Assembly (NCBI GenBank): GCA_046262635.1
Contig: JBHEMK010000125.1
Location: forward strand, 1-9,271
DNA: 9,271 nucleotides
Origin: JBHEMK01 sp046262635
GTDB lineage: Bacteria > Actinomycetota > Thermoleophilia > Gaiellales > Gaiellaceae
Direction of reading: 5' to 3'
Of the stretch, positions 1-6,074 are shown in pieces (position 1 is the first letter of the stretch; every line of letters begins with the position of its first letter). The notes under the pieces were generated by a model, which had not been told where the DNA came from, searched no databases, and saw only the letters and a program-made list of their open reading frames with translations. A program made the translations under genes and the position numbers.

Positions 1-8
1 AGCCTTCG

Positions 9-242
9 TCAAAGCAGGTCGCGTTCTGGGTCGATGCCTTCAAGCGCGACGCGGGCGAGCGGCAACTCAAAAGCGTGGGCCTGTTGCTGCATCAGGCTAA
101 TGACCTCGTGATAGGCCATCAACCGCCCGAGCTGGAATGCCCTGTCGGGCGCGGGAGCTGCTTCGGCCGCGCTCTTCGCTTCGAGGGCAGCCTCTCTAAG
201 GAGATAGCCGAGGTCGCGCAGGTAATTCGCCTCCGTGCTCAT
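9..242 (-). CDS. Small conserved-looking hypothetical protein, 77 aa
   Basis: I do not recognise the family. The product is 77 residues, acidic to neutral, with no membrane segment or signal peptide, and looks almost wholly helical. A leucine-rich first helix (about residues 6-25) leads through an Ala/Pro-rich turn (26-33) to a second helix carrying GRLMAYHEVISLMQQQA (about 39-55), then a C-terminal tail with GIDPERDLL. The balanced amino acid composition, GC-rich third positions and lack of low-complexity arginine runs favour a real gene over a shadow frame. The ATG at 242-240 has no Shine-Dalgarno sequence, but a TAGTCT box lies exactly 6 nt upstream, so translation from a leaderless mRNA is likely. 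Its stop is close to the window edge, so left-hand neighbours are unknown. No function can be inferred. Confidence 0.55.
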   Translation of the reverse strand: MSTEANYLRDLGYLLREAALEAKSAAEAAPAPDRAFQLGRLMAYHEVISLMQQQAHAFELPLARVALEGIDPERDLL

Positions 243-248
243 GTTCGG

Positions 249-254
249 AGACTA
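249..254 (-). promoter_or_regulatory. Candidate -10 box (TAGTCT) for a leaderless gene
   Basis: On the minus strand TAGTCT ends 6 nt before the ATG at 242, which places the A of the start codon at the expected transcription start. It fits the actinobacterial TANNNT -10 pattern. The only -35-like sequence I see is TTGTAT at 279-274, with a long 19-bp spacer, so the -35 is weak or absent. Confidence 0.4.
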
Positions 255-335
255 CCCGCCCTCGAGCGGACCGATACAAGTGCCATGCAATTCGTAACGT
301 GACTGGCCGCTTGTCGGGGATCGGCTAGACGCCCC

Positions 336-357
336 CGTGCCCAATCGGTGCCCAAAC
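336..357. repeat. Two-copy 11-bp tandem repeat with GTGCCCAA core
   Basis: The octamer GTGCCCAA occurs at 337-344 and again at 348-355, an 11-bp period close to one helical turn. The flanking bases differ (c..tc and g..ac). Two copies are too few to call an operator or an integrase arm site. It lies in the gene-poor left stretch. Confidence 0.4.
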
Positions 358-495
358 GCCTCGGGGCGGTCGGCTTGAACAAGCGGTCCAGGTTCGGGCT
401 TTGGCTCAACCACGCCTGCTCCCGCCAGGTCGCTCCAATCGCCTCCACCCCCCGGCCAACCTCTGGGGCGTGGGCTACAAGCTCCTTGACGCGTG

Positions 496-533
496 AAAAA
501 AAGTCCGCTCGGCACGGCTTGAAAAGCCAGGCC
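496..533 (-). terminator. Weak terminator-like hairpin plus T-run
   Basis: GGCTT (516-520) and AAGCC (524-528) form a 5-bp stem with a 3-nt loop, extendable by GGC (511-513) with GCC (531-533) across a 2-nt internal mismatch. Read on the minus strand, downstream of ogt, a T7 tract follows at 502-496, but only after about 8-13 unpaired bases. It sits about 135 bp past the ogt stop. The gap between stem and T-run makes it a poor intrinsic terminator. Confidence 0.2.
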
Positions 534-666
534 GTAGAGGACTCATCGCCAAAGCCACGCAGGGACTGGGCTGCGTGATGTGACCGGCAGCACCGCGAGG
601 AGCCGAAGCGAGCTTTGCGCCGGCGGCGGCTGCCGCACCGCCCATCGAAGCTGCGCCGGATTGGAG

Positions 667-1230
667 TTAGAGCAGCGCGCCCTCGAGCCGGAGCAGGTGC
701 TCTTTGACGTCGAGGCCGCCGCCGTAGCCGACCAGCTTCCCAGATGCCCCGATCACGCGGTGGCAGGGGAGTACGATCGGGATCGGGTTGCGGTTCATCA
801 CCGTTCCGACGGCACGGGCAGCCTGAGGGTGGCCGACTTTCGCGGCCAGCGCGCCGTACGTCGTCACCGTGCCGTAGGCCACCTCGACGAGCTCGCGGAG
901 GACGTGCACGTTGAATGCGGGTACAGCGCGCAAGTCGGTCTCGAGGTCGAAGACGTGACGGCGGCCCTCGAAATATTCGTCGAGCTCGAGCCTGACCCGC
1001 TCGAGCGGCCTCGATGCACGCAGCACGCGCGGCCCGTAGGCGCGAGCGAGTTCCTCGCGCGCCGCCTCGGGGTCGGGCCGGAAGGAGACCCGGCAGAGCC
1101 CGCGGTCGGTTGCGCCGACGAGGAGCGTCCCGATCGGTGTCTCTGTCAGGTCGTATGCGGCGTCGAGCAGCCCGGCCGCGGAGGCGGCGTTGCGGAACCG
1201 GTCGTCGAGCTCGGCAGGAAAGGTCGTCAC
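667..1230 (-). CDS. ogt: Methylated-DNA--[protein]-cysteine S-methyltransferase (Ogt/MGMT type)
   Basis: This suicide enzyme would repair O6-alkylguanine and O4-alkylthymine by moving the alkyl group to its own cysteine. The 187-residue product has the full C-terminal DNA-binding/transferase domain: AYGTVTTYGALA (118-129), AARAVGTVMNRNPI (137-150) with the arginine-finger region, and the active site PCHRV (155-159) with Cys156, followed by LVGYGGGL and KEHLLRLEG. The N-terminal ribonuclease-like domain starts near residue 25 (YDLTETPIGTLL). About 22 extra residues precede it, which family members of about 160-170 aa lack. The usual Trp before the helix-turn-helix (VW) is His here (NVHVLREL). 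It starts with GTG, and its start overlaps the sigma-factor stop by 4 nt (GTGA), so the two are probably translationally coupled. There is no Ada-type N-terminal AraC domain. Confidence 0.92.
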   Translation of the reverse strand: MTTFPAELDDRFRNAASAAGLLDAAYDLTETPIGTLLVGATDRGLCRVSFRPDPEAAREELARAYGPRVLRASRPLERVRLELDEYFEGRRHVFDLETDLRAVPAFNVHVLRELVEVAYGTVTTYGALAAKVGHPQAARAVGTVMNRNPIPIVLPCHRVIGASGKLVGYGGGLDVKEHLLRLEGALL

Positions 1231-1682
1231 GTGGCGTTCCTCCTTCGAAGCCGGCGAACGCCGGCGGATGCAGCCTGGCGGGCCGCTGCCTCAGTCGAGC
1301 CGAGCGCGGCGCCGATCTCGGCGTAGTTGAGGTCGTAGCCGTAGCGGAGCACGACCGCTGCTCGCTCCTTCGGCGGCAGGTCGTCGGCGAGATGAGCGAG
1401 CTCCTCGTAGGCTGGCCGGCCGTCGGTCATCGCGAGCTCGGGCATGTCCCCCTGCGGGCGATGCCTGCGAGCTTCGTCGACGACGATCCTGCTCGCGATT
1501 GTCAGCACCCACGCACGCAGGTGGCGCCCGTGCTCGAGTCGCGGGTATGCGCGGAGCGCGCGCAGAAACGTCTCCTGGAAGGCATCGTCGGCCCGCTCGC
1601 CGAGCCGTCTGCGCAGGAAGCCGAGCACCTCGGCCCGGTGGGCCGCGTAGAACGTCTCGAACGGGGGTACCGCCGCCTCCAT
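1227..1682 (-). CDS. Small ECF-type RNA polymerase sigma factor
   Basis: The 151-residue product contains only sigma regions 2 and 4, the ECF layout. Region 2 spans about 8-76, with FQETFLRALRAYPRL (35-49) and HLRAWVLTIASRIVVDEARRHR matching the core-binding and -10 recognition parts. Region 4 spans about 99-147: LPPKERAAVVLRYGYDLNYAEIG leads into a helix-turn-helix with ALGSTEAAARQ. It is short for an ECF factor (usually 160-200 aa), mainly through a short linker. I chose ATG at 1682; an in-frame GTG at 1685 is equally possible, since neither has a Shine-Dalgarno sequence and a TACGTT box lies 7 nt before the GTG. No anti-sigma gene or membrane protein is adjacent; the coupled downstream gene is ogt. 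That suggests, by inference only, a role in an alkylation or DNA damage response. Confidence 0.85.
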   Translation of the reverse strand: MEAAVPPFETFYAAHRAEVLGFLRRRLGERADDAFQETFLRALRAYPRLEHGRHLRAWVLTIASRIVVDEARRHRPQGDMPELAMTDGRPAYEELAHLADDLPPKERAAVVLRYGYDLNYAEIGAALGSTEAAARQAASAGVRRLRRRNAT

Positions 1683-1698
1683 CACTCAGTGAAACGTA
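1682..1698 (-). promoter_or_regulatory. Compact divergent regulatory region: palindrome and candidate -10
   Basis: The sigma-factor and kinase starts are separated by 38 bp. An 11-bp perfect palindrome, TCACT-C-AGTGA, covers 1682-1692 and touches the sigma start codon. On the minus strand TACGTT at 1698-1693 matches TANNNT and lies 7 nt before the GTG at 1685, so the sigma mRNA may be leaderless. CGTACG at 1695-1700 is a further self-complementary hexamer. The kinase promoter must lie here or inside the sigma gene. Confidence 0.3.
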
Positions 1699-1720
1699 CG
1701 CCTCAAGGAAGATGTGAGGT

Positions 1721-2533
1721 ATGAGGGTTGCCGTTGTCGGCCACGTTGAGTGGGTGGAGTTTGTGCGCGTCGAGCACGTGCCCGCTGCGGGGGAGATCGT
1801 GCACGCCGTCGAGACCTGGCAGGAGGCAGGCGGCGGCGGCGCCGTCGCGGCCGCCCAGCTTGCAAACCTGAACGGCTCCGCCGCCCTGTACACGAGCCTT
1901 GGCGACGACGATCTCGGCCGCCGCACGCGAGCCCAGCTCGAGGAGCTCGGCGTCACGGTGCATGCGACGATTCGCGCGCAGCAGCGGCGCGCCTTCACCT
2001 ACATCGACCGTGCAGGCGAGCGCACGATCACCGTTCTTGGCGAAAAGCTGTTGCCCGCTGGCGAGGATGGCAGGCTCCCGTGGGAGGAGCTCGGCCGGGT
2101 GGACGCCGTCTACTTCGTCAGCGGCGATGTCGAGGCCCTGCACCGTGCGCGCAAGGCGCGTGTGCTCGTCGCCGGCGCCCGCGAGCTGGCGACCCTACAG
2201 CGGGGCGGAGTCGAGATCGACGTGCTGGTCGGGAGCGGAGAGGACGAGGGCGAGCGCTTCAGGCCAGGCGACCTCGACCCCGCGCCGCGCGTCGTCGTCA
2301 CCACCTCGGCCGGCCTCGGCGGTTGGATCCAGCCCGGCGGCCCCTTCACAGCAGCCCCACTTCCCGGGCCGATCGAGGACGCCTACGGCTGCGGCGACTG
2401 CTTCGCTGCCGGGCTCACGTTCGGCCTCGCCGAGGGGAGGCCGCTGGACGCGGCGGTAGCCCTTGCGGCCGAGTGCGGGGCGGCTGTTCTCACCGGCCGC
2501 GGCCCCTACGCCGGTCAACTGCGCATCCGGTAG
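1721..2533 (+). CDS. PfkB/ribokinase-family kinase, substrate unknown
   Basis: The 270-residue protein begins with the family's first strand (MRVAVVGHVEWVEFVRVEHVP), then a glycine-rich substrate-binding segment (EAGGGGAVAAAQLANL, 35-50), TSLGDDDLGRR (58-68), and the C-terminal signature DAYGCGDCFAAGL (220-232). In that signature Asp226 is the expected catalytic base and the GxGD backbone forms the anion hole. The usual form is GAGD; here Cys replaces Ala. Family members transfer the ATP gamma-phosphate to sugars, nucleosides or similar alcohols; the substrate cannot be told from sequence. It is shorter than typical members (about 300 aa), with a reduced middle region before the ATP site. AAGGAAG at 1705-1711 and GAGG nearer the ATG support the start. 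It diverges from the sigma gene and ends 62 bp before the MraZ boxes, so it is probably not part of the dcw operon proper. Confidence 0.85.
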   Translation: MRVAVVGHVEWVEFVRVEHVPAAGEIVHAVETWQEAGGGGAVAAAQLANLNGSAALYTSLGDDDLGRRTRAQLEELGVTVHATIRAQQRRAFTYIDRAGERTITVLGEKLLPAGEDGRLPWEELGRVDAVYFVSGDVEALHRARKARVLVAGARELATLQRGGVEIDVLVGSGEDEGERFRPGDLDPAPRVVVTTSAGLGGWIQPGGPFTAAPLPGPIEDAYGCGDCFAAGLTFGLAEGRPLDAAVALAAECGAAVLTGRGPYAGQLRIR

Positions 2534-2595
2534 CACGGCTGTCACTGGCGGAATCGGAACATCCGCTCTCTCACGAAGGGCGTTCGGAGTTGCCA

Positions 2596-2630
2596 TGTGG
2601 GTTGATGTGGTTTATTGTGGGGGAAAGTGG
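2596..2630 (+). promoter_or_regulatory. Four-box MraZ operator array upstream of mraZ
   Basis: TGTGG occurs at 2596-2600, 2606-2610 and 2616-2620, and AGTGG at 2626-2630: four direct repeats with exact 5-nt spacers (GTTGA, TTTAT, GGGAA) and a 10-bp period. MraZ is known to bind direct GTGG/TGGG-like repeats with about 10-bp spacing ahead of its own gene in other bacteria and to repress the cluster. The boxes lie immediately before the candidate -10 at 2632 and would cover the -35 zone, so bound MraZ would block RNA polymerase. The stretch is notably AT-richer than its surroundings. Confidence 0.8.
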
Positions 2631-2631
2631 A

Positions 2632-2637
2632 TATAAC
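2632..2637 (+). promoter_or_regulatory. Candidate -10 box (TATAAC) of the mraZ promoter
   Basis: TATAAC follows the last MraZ box by one base. Transcription would start near 2643-2645, giving a leader of only about 5-7 nt before the mraZ ATG at 2650. This agrees with the absence of a Shine-Dalgarno sequence there. No clear -35 is visible; the expected position (about 2609-2614) falls between boxes two and three. Confidence 0.5.
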
Positions 2638-2649
2638 GAAAGCGCCCTA

Positions 2650-3084
2650 ATGCTCCTTGGTGAACACGAGCACACGATCGATGACAAGAACCGCCTCACC
2701 CTCCCCGCCAGGTTCCGCCAACACTTTGCGGAGGGAATCGTGGTGACGCGCGGCATGGACGGCTGCCTCTACGCGTACACGCGAGCCGGTTGGAGTCGAG
2801 TGATCTCCGACCGTCTGGCGACGCTGGACCCGCTCAGCCAGGAAGGGCGTCGGATGCAGCGGTTTTTCTTCTCGGCCGCGATGGAGGGCGAGCTCGACAA
2901 GCAGGGACGGCTGATGCTGCCAGCGGCGCTGCTGGACCACGCGAAGTTGGGCCGGGAGGTCGTCGTCGCGGGCGTCAACGACCATCTGGAGATCTGGGAC
3001 CGGAACGCCTGGCGCAAGGAGCTGGCGGAGGTCGAAGGGAGTGCGGAGCATGTTGCCGAATCTCTTGCATCCAAGCGCGACTGA
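2650..3084 (+). CDS. mraZ: Transcriptional regulator MraZ
   Basis: MraZ is a ring-forming DNA-binding protein that controls the dcw cluster. The 144-residue product has the two AbrB-like half-domains, each with the DxxxR signature: D11-R15 in HTIDDKNRLTLPARFR, and D83-R87 in GELDKQGRLMLPAALL. Length matches the family (about 140-150). ATG 2650 is chosen because MLLGEHEHTIDDK is the canonical N-terminus; an in-frame ATG at 2605 would add 15 unconserved residues and lies inside the operator boxes. There is no Shine-Dalgarno sequence, in line with a very short leader. The last 35 nt overlap the rsmH start. Autorepression through the 2596-2630 boxes is inferred from position. Confidence 0.95.
   Translation: MLLGEHEHTIDDKNRLTLPARFRQHFAEGIVVTRGMDGCLYAYTRAGWSRVISDRLATLDPLSQEGRRMQRFFFSAAMEGELDKQGRLMLPAALLDHAKLGREVVVAGVNDHLEIWDRNAWRKELAEVEGSAEHVAESLASKRD
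3035..3041 (+). promoter_or_regulatory. Ribosome binding site that sets the rsmH start
   Basis: AAGGGAG lies 8 nt before ATG 3050, an ideal spacing. It touches the alternative in-frame GTG at 3041, which therefore cannot use it. This supports ATG 3050 as the rsmH start, inside the mraZ coding region. Confidence 0.6.
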
Positions 3085-4015
3085 TCACGTCCCCGTCCTC
3101 GCCGCGGAGGTTCGGGAGAGCCTCGCCGTCAAGCCCGGTGAGACGGTCGTCGACGCGACGTTCGGGGCCGGTGGCCACTCGACCTTGCTCGCAGCAGACC
3201 TGCAAAGCCGCGGCAAGCTGATCGCAATCGACCGCGATCCGTCAGTGCGCCCTTACTTCGAGCGCTTCTCGCGCCGCGCCGGGGTCCAGACGCGGTTCCT
3301 CCGCGGTCAGTTCGACATCGTCCTGCAGCAACTCGCCTCGAACGGCGTCCGCGCCGATGCGGTGTTGCTCGACCTCGGCGTCTCGAGCATGCAGCTCGAC
3401 CGGCCTGAGCGCGGGTTCTCGTACGCGACCGACGCGCCGCTCGACATGCGCATGGATCCGTCGGCCGAGTCGTCGGCGGCCGTGCTTGTCAACGAGGCCC
3501 CAGAGCAGGAGCTGACGACGGTCTTCAAGCGCTTCGGCGAGGAGCGCTTCGCGCGGCCGATCGCCCGGGCGATCGTGCGCCGTCGTCAGGAGGCGCCGTT
3601 CGAGCGCACCGGAGAGCTGGTCGAGACGATCCGGGCTGCGATCCCTGCGCCGGCCCGCTTCGGCGAGGGCCATCCGGCCAAACGGGTGTTCCAGGCACTG
3701 AGGATCGCCGTGAACGACGAGCTCGGCGCGCTCGAGGCCGCGCTGCCGGCAGCCTTCGAGCTGCTGCGCCCCGGGGGTCGGCTCGCGGTGATCAGCTTCC
3801 ACTCACTCGAGGACCGGATCGTCAAGAAGTTCGTGCGGGAGAAGGAGCGGGGGTGTACGTGCCCGCCGGACTTCCCGATCTGCGTCTGCGGGAACGAGCC
3901 GGAGCTGCGCGCGATCCAGCGCCGCCCGGTGCGACCGACCACCGCCGAAATCGCCTCGAATCCCCGCTCGGGCTCGGCTCGCCTGCGCGCCGCCGTGAAG
4001 GTCGGCGAGGACTGA
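3050..4015 (+). CDS. rsmH: 16S rRNA (cytosine-1402-N4)-methyltransferase RsmH
   Basis: RsmH (MraW) uses S-adenosylmethionine to methylate N4 of C1402 in the 16S rRNA decoding centre. All family landmarks are present in 321 residues: HVPVLAAEV (13-21); the SAM-binding loop DATFGAGGHS (35-44) with the acidic strand end IAIDRDP (58-64); LLDLGVSSMQLD (106-117); the FSYATDAPLDMRMD block (123-136); GHPAKRVFQALRIAVNDEL (207-225); ISFHSLEDRIVK (248-259); a cysteine cluster CTCPPDFPICVC (269-280); and the C-terminal NPRSGSARLRA (304-314). The ATG lies within mraZ (35-nt overlap), and the TGA shares one base with the ftsL ATG. Translational coupling along mraZ-rsmH-ftsL is likely. Confidence 0.96.
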   Translation: MLPNLLHPSATDHVPVLAAEVRESLAVKPGETVVDATFGAGGHSTLLAADLQSRGKLIAIDRDPSVRPYFERFSRRAGVQTRFLRGQFDIVLQQLASNGVRADAVLLDLGVSSMQLDRPERGFSYATDAPLDMRMDPSAESSAAVLVNEAPEQELTTVFKRFGEERFARPIARAIVRRRQEAPFERTGELVETIRAAIPAPARFGEGHPAKRVFQALRIAVNDELGALEAALPAAFELLRPGGRLAVISFHSLEDRIVKKFVREKERGCTCPPDFPICVCGNEPELRAIQRRPVRPTTAEIASNPRSGSARLRAAVKVGED

Positions 4016-4386
4016 TGGCCAGCTGGTCCCCGGCTGCATCGTCGGTCGCTGCGCCTGCACAGAGGCCGCAGGCACGACCCGCTGCGGCCCGTCGCGGGCG
4101 TCCAGCGAGCGAACGCCGCGGGTTGACCGGAGGCATTGCATGGATCGTGATTTTCGGCGTTCTGCTAGCCGGGGTCGTAGCGCTCAACGTCGGCGTGCTG
4201 CGGCTCAACATGCACGTCGACAAGCTGAACCAGGAGCGCCAGCAGCTGCGGGCCCGGAACGCGGCGCTGGCGTCGCAGCTCTCGAGTGCAGCCGCTGCGG
4301 GTCAAATTCAAGCGCGAGCAGTGAGGCTCGGCCTCGTACCGGCGTCCGCGCAGGACACCACCTACGTCGACCTGGCCAGGCGCTAG
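4015..4386 (+). CDS. ftsL: FtsL-like divisome protein
   Basis: The 123-residue bitopic membrane protein has a basic, Pro/Ala/Arg-rich cytoplasmic tail (1-37), a single transmembrane helix (about 38-60, GIAWIVIFGVLLAGVVALNV), and an extracytoplasmic coiled coil (about 61-93, with LNQERQQLRARNAALASQL). It ends with an ARAVRLGLVPA stretch (100-110) like the conserved LGL/LGM end of FtsL. In the divisome FtsL pairs with DivIC/FtsB and activates FtsW-FtsI. Sequence identity in this family is low, so the call rests on topology, coiled coil and position between rsmH and ftsI. The start is the ATG in TGATG, with GAGG 4 nt upstream. The stop TAG is 14 nt before the ftsI start. Confidence 0.82.
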   Translation: MASWSPAASSVAAPAQRPQARPAAARRGRPASERRGLTGGIAWIVIFGVLLAGVVALNVGVLRLNMHVDKLNQERQQLRARNAALASQLSSAAAAGQIQARAVRLGLVPASAQDTTYVDLARR

Positions 4387-4400
4387 GGCTCCGGTCGCCC

Positions 4401-6074
4401 GTGCGTCCGCAACTCGTCAACCGCCGCATCCGCCTGCTCCTGCTGACGCTCGTCCTCGCCTTCGGAGGCCTACTCGCGCGCGCCGCCTGGATCCAGGGAG
4501 TCACGGCGGCGTCGCTGTCTCGCATGGCCCAGTCGCAGCAGCACGAGGACGTGACGATCCCGGCCGGACGCGGGACGATCTACGACCGGATGGGCGTGCA
4601 GCTCGCGCTGGGCGAACAGGCAACGACCGTCTACGCCGATCCGAGGCAGATCCGCGACGCGCGCCGGGCGGCAGCGGTGGCATCCCGCGTCCTGGGACTC
4701 GATCCGGCCACGACCTATGACGCGCTGCGCGACCGCTCGCGTGGCTTCGTCTACGTCGCGCGCAAGGCCGATCCGTCCAGGGCGAGCGCGCTTGCGAAGC
4801 GCGACCTGACTGGCTTCAACTTCTACGGGGAGGAACGGCGCTCATACCCACAGCACACGGTTGCAGCCCAGGTGCTTGGCTTCGCGGGCACCGACAATCA
4901 CGGCCTCGCAGGTCTCGAGCTCCAGCTCGACCACGAGCTGTCCGGCCGCAACGGACATCAGACGATCGTCAAGGATCCGACCGGGCGCGTCCTGAACGTC
5001 GTCGACGACGTGCCGGAGCGCCAAGGCCGCGACGCGTACCTGACGCTCGACCACGCGATCGAGGCCAGCGCCGAGCAGGTTCTGCGCAGAACGATCTCCA
5101 GGTGGCACGCGAAGGCCGCCACTGCCGTCGTGCTCGATCCGCGCACGGGCGGCGTGCTTGCGATGGCGGTCGAACCGGCGTTCGACGCGAACCAGTATCC
5201 GGCCGCGCCCGCGGAGATGCAGAAGAACCGTGCCGTCACGGATCTCTACGAGCCGGGCTCGACCTTCAAGCTCGTCACCGTCGCGGGGGCGCTCTCGGAC
5301 AGGCTCGTCACGCCGCACTCGAGCTTCACCCTGCCCTATTCGCTCCGGGTCGCCGACCGGGTCGTCCATGACGCCGAGCTGCGCGGCACCGAGCGAATGA
5401 GTGTTTCGGAGATCCTCGCGCGGAGCTCGAACATCGGCGCGATCACGCTCGCCAAGCTGCTCGGGAAGGATCGATTGCTCGGCTGGATCAAGCGCTTCGG
5501 CTTCGGCAGGTCGACCGGGATCGACTTTCCCGGCGAGAGCGCGGGACTTCTTCCGGGCTACTGGTCGGGTTCTACGATCGGCAACGTCCCGATCGGCCAG
5601 GGGATCGCAGTGACGCCGATCCAGATGGCCTCCCTCTACGCGACGATCGCGAACGGCGGAGAGTGGGTGCGGCCGCACCTCGTCGACCACATCCAGGGGC
5701 TCCGTCCCCGGGCCCCGGAGCGACGGCGGGTCGTCTCTCGCCTGGTCGCCGCCCAGCTGATGACGATGCTGAAGGGCGTCGTCGCAGAGGGCACCGGAAT
5801 GAGCGCGGCGGTGCCCGGCTACCAGGTGGCCGGGAAGACCGGCACGGCGCAGAAGCCGGACGGCCACGGAGGCTATGCGACCGGGCGCTACGTCGCGTCC
5901 TTCGTCGGGATCGTCCCGGCGAGCGCGCCCAAGCTCGTGATCCTCGTGATGGTGGACGAGCCCCGTGGCGGCATCTTCGGCGGCGAGGTTGCCGCGCCGG
6001 CGTTCCAGGAGATCGCGAGCTCGGCACTGCAGTACCTGGCGATCCCGCCGGACGGACCGCCGGCGGCGCCGTAA
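4401..6074 (+). CDS. ftsI: Peptidoglycan D,D-transpeptidase FtsI (class B PBP)
   Basis: The 557-residue protein is a septal cross-linking enzyme. A short basic tail and one transmembrane helix (about 11-30) lead to the dimerisation/pedestal domain with GRGTIYDR (56-63). The transpeptidase domain carries the three catalytic motifs: SxxK at Ser287-Lys290 (EPGSTFK), SxN at 342-344 (RSSN), and KTG at 479-481 (AGKTGTAQ). GNVPIGQGIAVTPIQMA (394-410) is the usual block between the last two. The protein ends soon after the transpeptidase fold (PPDGPPAAP), with no PASTA domains. It starts with GTG 4401, the only start codon that keeps the membrane anchor; AGGG 12 nt upstream is a weak ribosome binding site, so coupling to ftsL is likely. 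Position and motifs favour FtsI over an elongation-type PBP2 or a sporulation PBP. Confidence 0.94.
   Translation: MRPQLVNRRIRLLLLTLVLAFGGLLARAAWIQGVTAASLSRMAQSQQHEDVTIPAGRGTIYDRMGVQLALGEQATTVYADPRQIRDARRAAAVASRVLGLDPATTYDALRDRSRGFVYVARKADPSRASALAKRDLTGFNFYGEERRSYPQHTVAAQVLGFAGTDNHGLAGLELQLDHELSGRNGHQTIVKDPTGRVLNVVDDVPERQGRDAYLTLDHAIEASAEQVLRRTISRWHAKAATAVVLDPRTGGVLAMAVEPAFDANQYPAAPAEMQKNRAVTDLYEPGSTFKLVTVAGALSDRLVTPHSSFTLPYSLRVADRVVHDAELRGTERMSVSEILARSSNIGAITLAKLLGKDRLLGWIKRFGFGRSTGIDFPGESAGLLPGYWSGSTIGNVPIGQGIAVTPIQMASLYATIANGGEWVRPHLVDHIQGLRPRAPERRRVVSRLVAAQLMTMLKGVVAEGTGMSAAVPGYQVAGKTGTAQKPDGHGGYATGRYVASFVGIVPASAPKLVILVMVDEPRGGIFGGEVAAPAFQEIASSALQYLAIPPDGPPAAP

Larger units (their letters stand above)
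255..666. other. About 410 bp without a supported gene
   Basis: No open frame here has a convincing start, ribosome binding site and coding character from end to end. The stretch looks somewhat less GC-rich than its surroundings and includes a run of seven A at 496-502. One minus-strand frame, open from about 570 down to a stop at 241-239, has a partly protein-like middle (for example ATWREQAWLSQSPNLDRLF, about 384-440), but its last 30 codons use rare codons and nothing upstream of 570 looks coding. It may be the remains of a gene or may be non-coding. No tRNA arm or CCA-ending cloverleaf was seen. Confidence 0.4.

Noticed and set aside
255..666. tRNA, CRISPR array or insertion sequence in the gene-poor stretch
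   Set aside because: No cloverleaf arms, no spaced repeats beyond the two-copy octamer, and no transposase motifs or terminal inverted repeats were seen.
580..1326. Long + strand frame of 248 codons opposite ogt and the sigma gene
   Set aside because: Composition is that of an antisense shadow; the minus strand has complete, motif-bearing genes across the same bases.
2548..2566. GCGGA/TCCGC hairpin after the kinase gene as a terminator
   Set aside because: Only 5 bp of stem, a 9-nt loop and no T-run; too weak to call.
2550..2584. GGAAT/GGAAC boxes that resemble an ECF-type -35, with GTT downstream, before mraZ
   Set aside because: Spacing to GTT is 21 or 27 nt, outside the usual 16-19 range, so there is no evidence that the window's sigma factor reads this region.
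1750..2649. Upstream in-frame extension of mraZ to 444 codons
   Set aside because: The extension overlaps the kinase gene in another frame and is Arg-rich; the canonical MraZ N-terminus begins at 2650.
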